From Microcaldota archaeon (GTDB taxonomy: Archaea > Micrarchaeota > Micrarchaeia > Anstonellales > Bilamarchaeaceae): a DNA stretch of 8,090 bases. The stretch is from positions 15,482 through 23,571 of the forward strand of contig DYTL01000002.1 in the NCBI GenBank assembly GCA_020726005.1, in the 5' to 3' direction. Under the pieces are notes generated by a model, which saw only the letters and a list, made by a program, of their open reading frames with translations, made no database searches and had not been told where the DNA came from. Made by a program: the position numbers and the translations under genes. The stretch's first letter is position 1; the number at the start of each line of letters is the position of its first letter. Positions 6,435 through 8,090 of the stretch are shown piece after piece.

Positions 6435-6623
6435 TTATTTTAAATATTTTGTTATTGTGTGTGCTATTTCTACGTGAGAAATGAACATACGTCTACAACA
6501 ATATCTATCTATACCAAGTTTATTAAGCACATTATCTGCGCCTTGTGATAAAAGACTTTTGTATTCTTCGTATTTATCTCCTATTACTGCACCGCATGTA
6601 AAACATCGGATTGGAATTTCCAC
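6435..6623 (-). CDS. rpo10: DNA-directed RNA polymerase subunit Rpo10 (RpoN)
   Basis: This 62-residue zinc-binding subunit, homologous to eukaryotic Rpb10, helps assemble the archaeal RNA polymerase around the Rpo3-Rpo11 platform. The atypical zinc site is complete: CFTC (Cys7, Cys10) and the paired cysteines of RYCCRRM (Cys42, Cys43). The N-terminus MEIPIRCFTCG is typical. The start is GTG, supported by GGTGA 4 nt upstream; that ribosome site contains the TGA stop of rps9, so the two genes are tightly coupled. The length is normal for the family. In many archaea rpoK follows here, but in this window the tRNA-Pro takes that place. Confidence 0.96.
   Translation of the reverse strand: MEIPIRCFTCGAVIGDKYEEYKSLLSQGADNVLNKLGIDRYCCRRMFISHVEIAHTITKYLK
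6437..6446 (-). promoter_or_regulatory. Possible TATA box for tRNA-Pro
   Basis: The minus strand reads ATTTAAAATA about 30 nt before the first base of the tRNA, inside the last codons of rpo10. It could allow tRNA transcription independent of the operon promoter. A chance match in A+T-rich DNA is equally possible. Confidence 0.3.
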
Positions 6624-6627
6624 TTTC

Positions 6628-7170
6628 TCACCTATAGGATTTTTGGAACCGAGCTCTTGCTTTCGGTCCTTTATATTTCTTTGGTTCTACTCTTCGTGTA
6701 TCTTCAATTAAAATTGATCTATCATATTCGAGATAAGCATTTTTGAGTTTTTCATCTTGGGTATATGCAACAAGTGCTTTTGCAATTGCGGTTCTTGCTG
6801 CCTGAGCCTGTCCCATTTGGCCTCCTCCACGCACATACACCCGAATATCCATATTATTAATTTCAGCACCAATGAAACTAAGCGGCTCTTGAAGTACGTT
6901 TCTGATATATTTATTCGGAACCATACTTAAAAGCACTCTGTTAAAAACGAATCTTCCCTTTCCTGAAGAAACAACTGCACGTGCAATCGCTTCTTTTCTT
7001 TTTCCTCTTGCGAGTACGACCTTCAACTTCTTTTTTACTGGTTTTTTTGATTTCTTTTTCTTTTCTGTTTTTGGTTCTTCTATTTTTTTTTCTTTTTTTA
7101 CTAATATTTTTTCTTCATTTTTTTTCAGTTCCTTTTTTATTATTTTTTCGTGTTTTGGAATTTTAATCAT
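6628..7170 (-). CDS. rps9: Ribosomal protein uS9 with Lys/Glu-rich N-terminal extension
   Basis: Residues ~50-180 are a standard archaeal S9: VVLARGKRKEAIARA, RVYVRGGGQMGQAQAARTAIAKAL, and the C-terminal tail KGPKARARFQKSYR, whose end reaches the P-site tRNA. Ahead of this is an extension of about 50 residues made almost only of Lys, Glu and a few hydrophobics, encoded by a T-rich tract on the plus strand. The core alone equals the usual family length (~130). I chose the ATG at 7168-7170 because GGTGA lies 5 nt upstream and contains the uL13 stop, matching the rpo10 arrangement. ATG at 7174-7176 (sharing a base with the uL13 stop, AGGAG 10 nt upstream) and ATG at 7180-7182 are alternatives. 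The extension remains with any of these starts. Confidence 0.94.
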   Translation of the reverse strand: MIKIPKHEKIIKKELKKNEEKILVKKEKKIEEPKTEKKKKSKKPVKKKLKVVLARGKRKEAIARAVVSSGKGRFVFNRVLLSMVPNKYIRNVLQEPLSFIGAEINNMDIRVYVRGGGQMGQAQAARTAIAKALVAYTQDEKLKNAYLEYDRSILIEDTRRVEPKKYKGPKARARFQKSYR

Positions 7171-7175
7171 ACTCA

Positions 7176-7592
7176 TCACCATTTCGCTCCTAACCGACGG
7201 CACATTTCGGCTATGCTAACACAATACACAAAACCTTTGTTTTTTGCATCAGCGAATGAAATTATATCTCCTTTCAAATTCGGATTTCGTGCATAAACCT
7301 TAAGCTTCTTAAACGCTGTTCTGCCTTTTGCTTTTTTGAATGGCAACATGCCGCGTATCACTCTTCGAACCATAAGATGGGGCACTTTTGGCCATTTCGG
7401 TGAATATTCTGGTGTAGCTTTTTGCTGGAGCTTGCGCTTTTGTATATAGTTCGCAATAGTGTTTCCTGGAATTCCGGAAACCACTATTTTTTCAGCATTT
7501 ATAAGATGTACTTCTTCACCCTCAATAAGCTTTTTCGCAATTTTGCTTGCTATTCGACCAAGTACTGTATTACTTCCATCAACAATTATCAT
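7176..7592 (-). CDS. rpl13: Ribosomal protein uL13
   Basis: This 138-residue large-subunit protein binds 23S rRNA. Recognisable archaeal L13 segments are MIIVDGSNTVLGRIASKIAKKL at the start, INAEKIVVSG, a central lysine-rich stretch, and HLMVRRVIRGMLPFKKAKGRTAFKKLKVY. The length is normal. The ATG follows GGTGAAAGGTGT, so GGTGA is at 9 nt and a second GGTG is 1 nt away. The gap after eL18 is 11 nt, and the TGA stop overlaps the start region of rps9. Confidence 0.97.
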   Translation of the reverse strand: MIIVDGSNTVLGRIASKIAKKLIEGEEVHLINAEKIVVSGIPGNTIANYIQKRKLQQKATPEYSPKWPKVPHLMVRRVIRGMLPFKKAKGRTAFKKLKVYARNPNLKGDIISFADAKNKGFVYCVSIAEMCRRLGAKW

Positions 7593-7603
7593 ACACCTTT
7601 CAC

Positions 7604-7942
7604 CTATATAAAAACAATAACTGATTTGCCTTCAGAATTCTGCGAAAACAGTTCGTTTATGCTAATCATCTTCGCACCTCCTTCGATTATCGCTTTTTTT
7701 GCGCCCTCGCTAAATGAAAATGCAGCAATAGTAATTTTCTTTGTCATTCTTCCTGCACCGAGAACTTTGCCCGGAATAAGGATTGTAGAACCTTCAGAAG
7801 CATATTTTTCAATCTTACGTACATTAACTTCTACGCGCTTTCTTCTAGCGCGTGAAAGGAGCTCAGCGGTTCGTTTCCAGATCCTTTTCTTTTCTTTCTT
7901 TAGTATATAAATTAAATCATTTAAATCAGTTCTTTCATGCAT
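7604..7942 (-). CDS. rpl18e: Ribosomal protein eL18 (L18e)
   Basis: This 112-residue protein is found in the large subunit of archaea and eukaryotes but not bacteria, which fixes the domain of life. Diagnostic segments are the basic IWKRTAELLSRARRKRVEVNVRKI, the conserved ILIPGKVLGAGRMTKKITIAAFSFSEGAKKAI, and GGAKMISINELF. The ATG has GGTGA 4 nt upstream. It is the first gene of the visible operon, and TATA boxes lie 75 and 120 nt before it. Confidence 0.97.
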   Translation of the reverse strand: MHERTDLNDLIYILKKEKKRIWKRTAELLSRARRKRVEVNVRKIEKYASEGSTILIPGKVLGAGRMTKKITIAAFSFSEGAKKAIIEGGAKMISINELFSQNSEGKSVIVFI

Positions 7943-8016
7943 ATATTCACCTTTTCGCCAATCGGCTCGCTCCCTAAGGAACTGAAAATAGAATAATATA
8001 TTATTGATGGCGGGGA

Positions 8017-8024
8017 TTTATAAA
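8017..8024 (-). promoter_or_regulatory. TATA box of the eL18-uS2 operon
   Basis: The octamer TTTATAAA is a strong archaeal TATA match. On the minus strand it would start transcription near 7993-7996, leaving a leader of about 50 nt before eL18. The leader holds a small GCC-GATT-GGC stem just before the ribosome site. Confidence 0.6.
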
Positions 8025-8060
8025 GAATACTAAAACCATACATTAACGTTCAACATAACA

Positions 8061-8068
8061 TTTATAAA
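8061..8068. promoter_or_regulatory. Second TATA box, possibly divergent
   Basis: A second TTTATAAA lies 44 nt beyond the first. Being self-complementary, it could serve the minus-strand operon (AGG before it resembles a BRE) or a plus-strand gene starting just past the window edge. No gene is visible from 7943 to 8090. Confidence 0.45.
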
Positions 8069-8090
8069 CCTATACACAGTAAATATATAT

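Noticed and set aside
7422..7910. 162-codon plus-strand frame across eL18 and uL13
   Set aside because: It is antisense to two unmistakable ribosomal proteins and spans their junction. It also lacks a ribosome site.

Overview
The window is archaeal. It encodes an archaeal MCM replicative helicase, the archaeal/eukaryotic-type ribosomal protein eL18 (L18e), uL13, uS9 and uS2 in their archaeal forms, RNA polymerase subunit Rpo10, an archaeal presenilin-like protease, and a tRNA interrupted by an archaeal bulge-helix-bulge intron. The DNA is A+T rich and tightly packed, and several genes overlap or nearly touch. An Asn/Thr-rich surface-protein fragment and the unusual tRNA intron fit a DPANN-type archaeon (Micrarchaeota/Parvarchaeota-like). 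That lineage is an inference from style, not proven by any marker here.

Left block, minus strand (1-2854): MCM is followed by a presenilin/signal-peptide-peptidase-family aspartyl protease whose start overlaps the MCM stop by 23 nt. The protease runs off the left edge, so only its first 280 residues are visible, but all three signature motifs (YD, GxGD, PAL) are present. Next (2855-3424) is a gene-poor stretch. It holds promoter-like sequence, a 19-nt exact direct repeat in two copies, and, between the copies, a short secreted Ig-like surface-protein fragment that looks truncated.

Middle (3425-5119), plus strand: a 564-residue P-loop ATPase of the HerA/VirB4/FtsK superfamily with an unassigned N-terminal region. 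It converges on the right-hand operon. The 283-nt gap (5120-5402) contains a long inverted repeat. Its imperfections stay paired as G-U only in RNA read from the minus strand, so it is probably a structured 3' end of the uS2 transcript.

Right block, minus strand (5403-8090): the conserved archaeal operon eL18 - uL13 - uS9 - rpo10 - tRNA-Pro - uS2, preceded by TATA boxes. Almost every gene has the same GGTGA ribosome binding site 4-5 nt before its start, often built into the previous stop codon. The tRNA-Pro(GGG) between rpo10 and uS2 is split in its T-loop by a 225-nt intron with an exact bulge-helix-bulge junction. This is the most notable feature of the window, and a scan that expects an uninterrupted tRNA would miss it.

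Together the window is a housekeeping replication/translation region plus one membrane protease, one DNA-translocase-like ATPase and two unexplained RNA structures.
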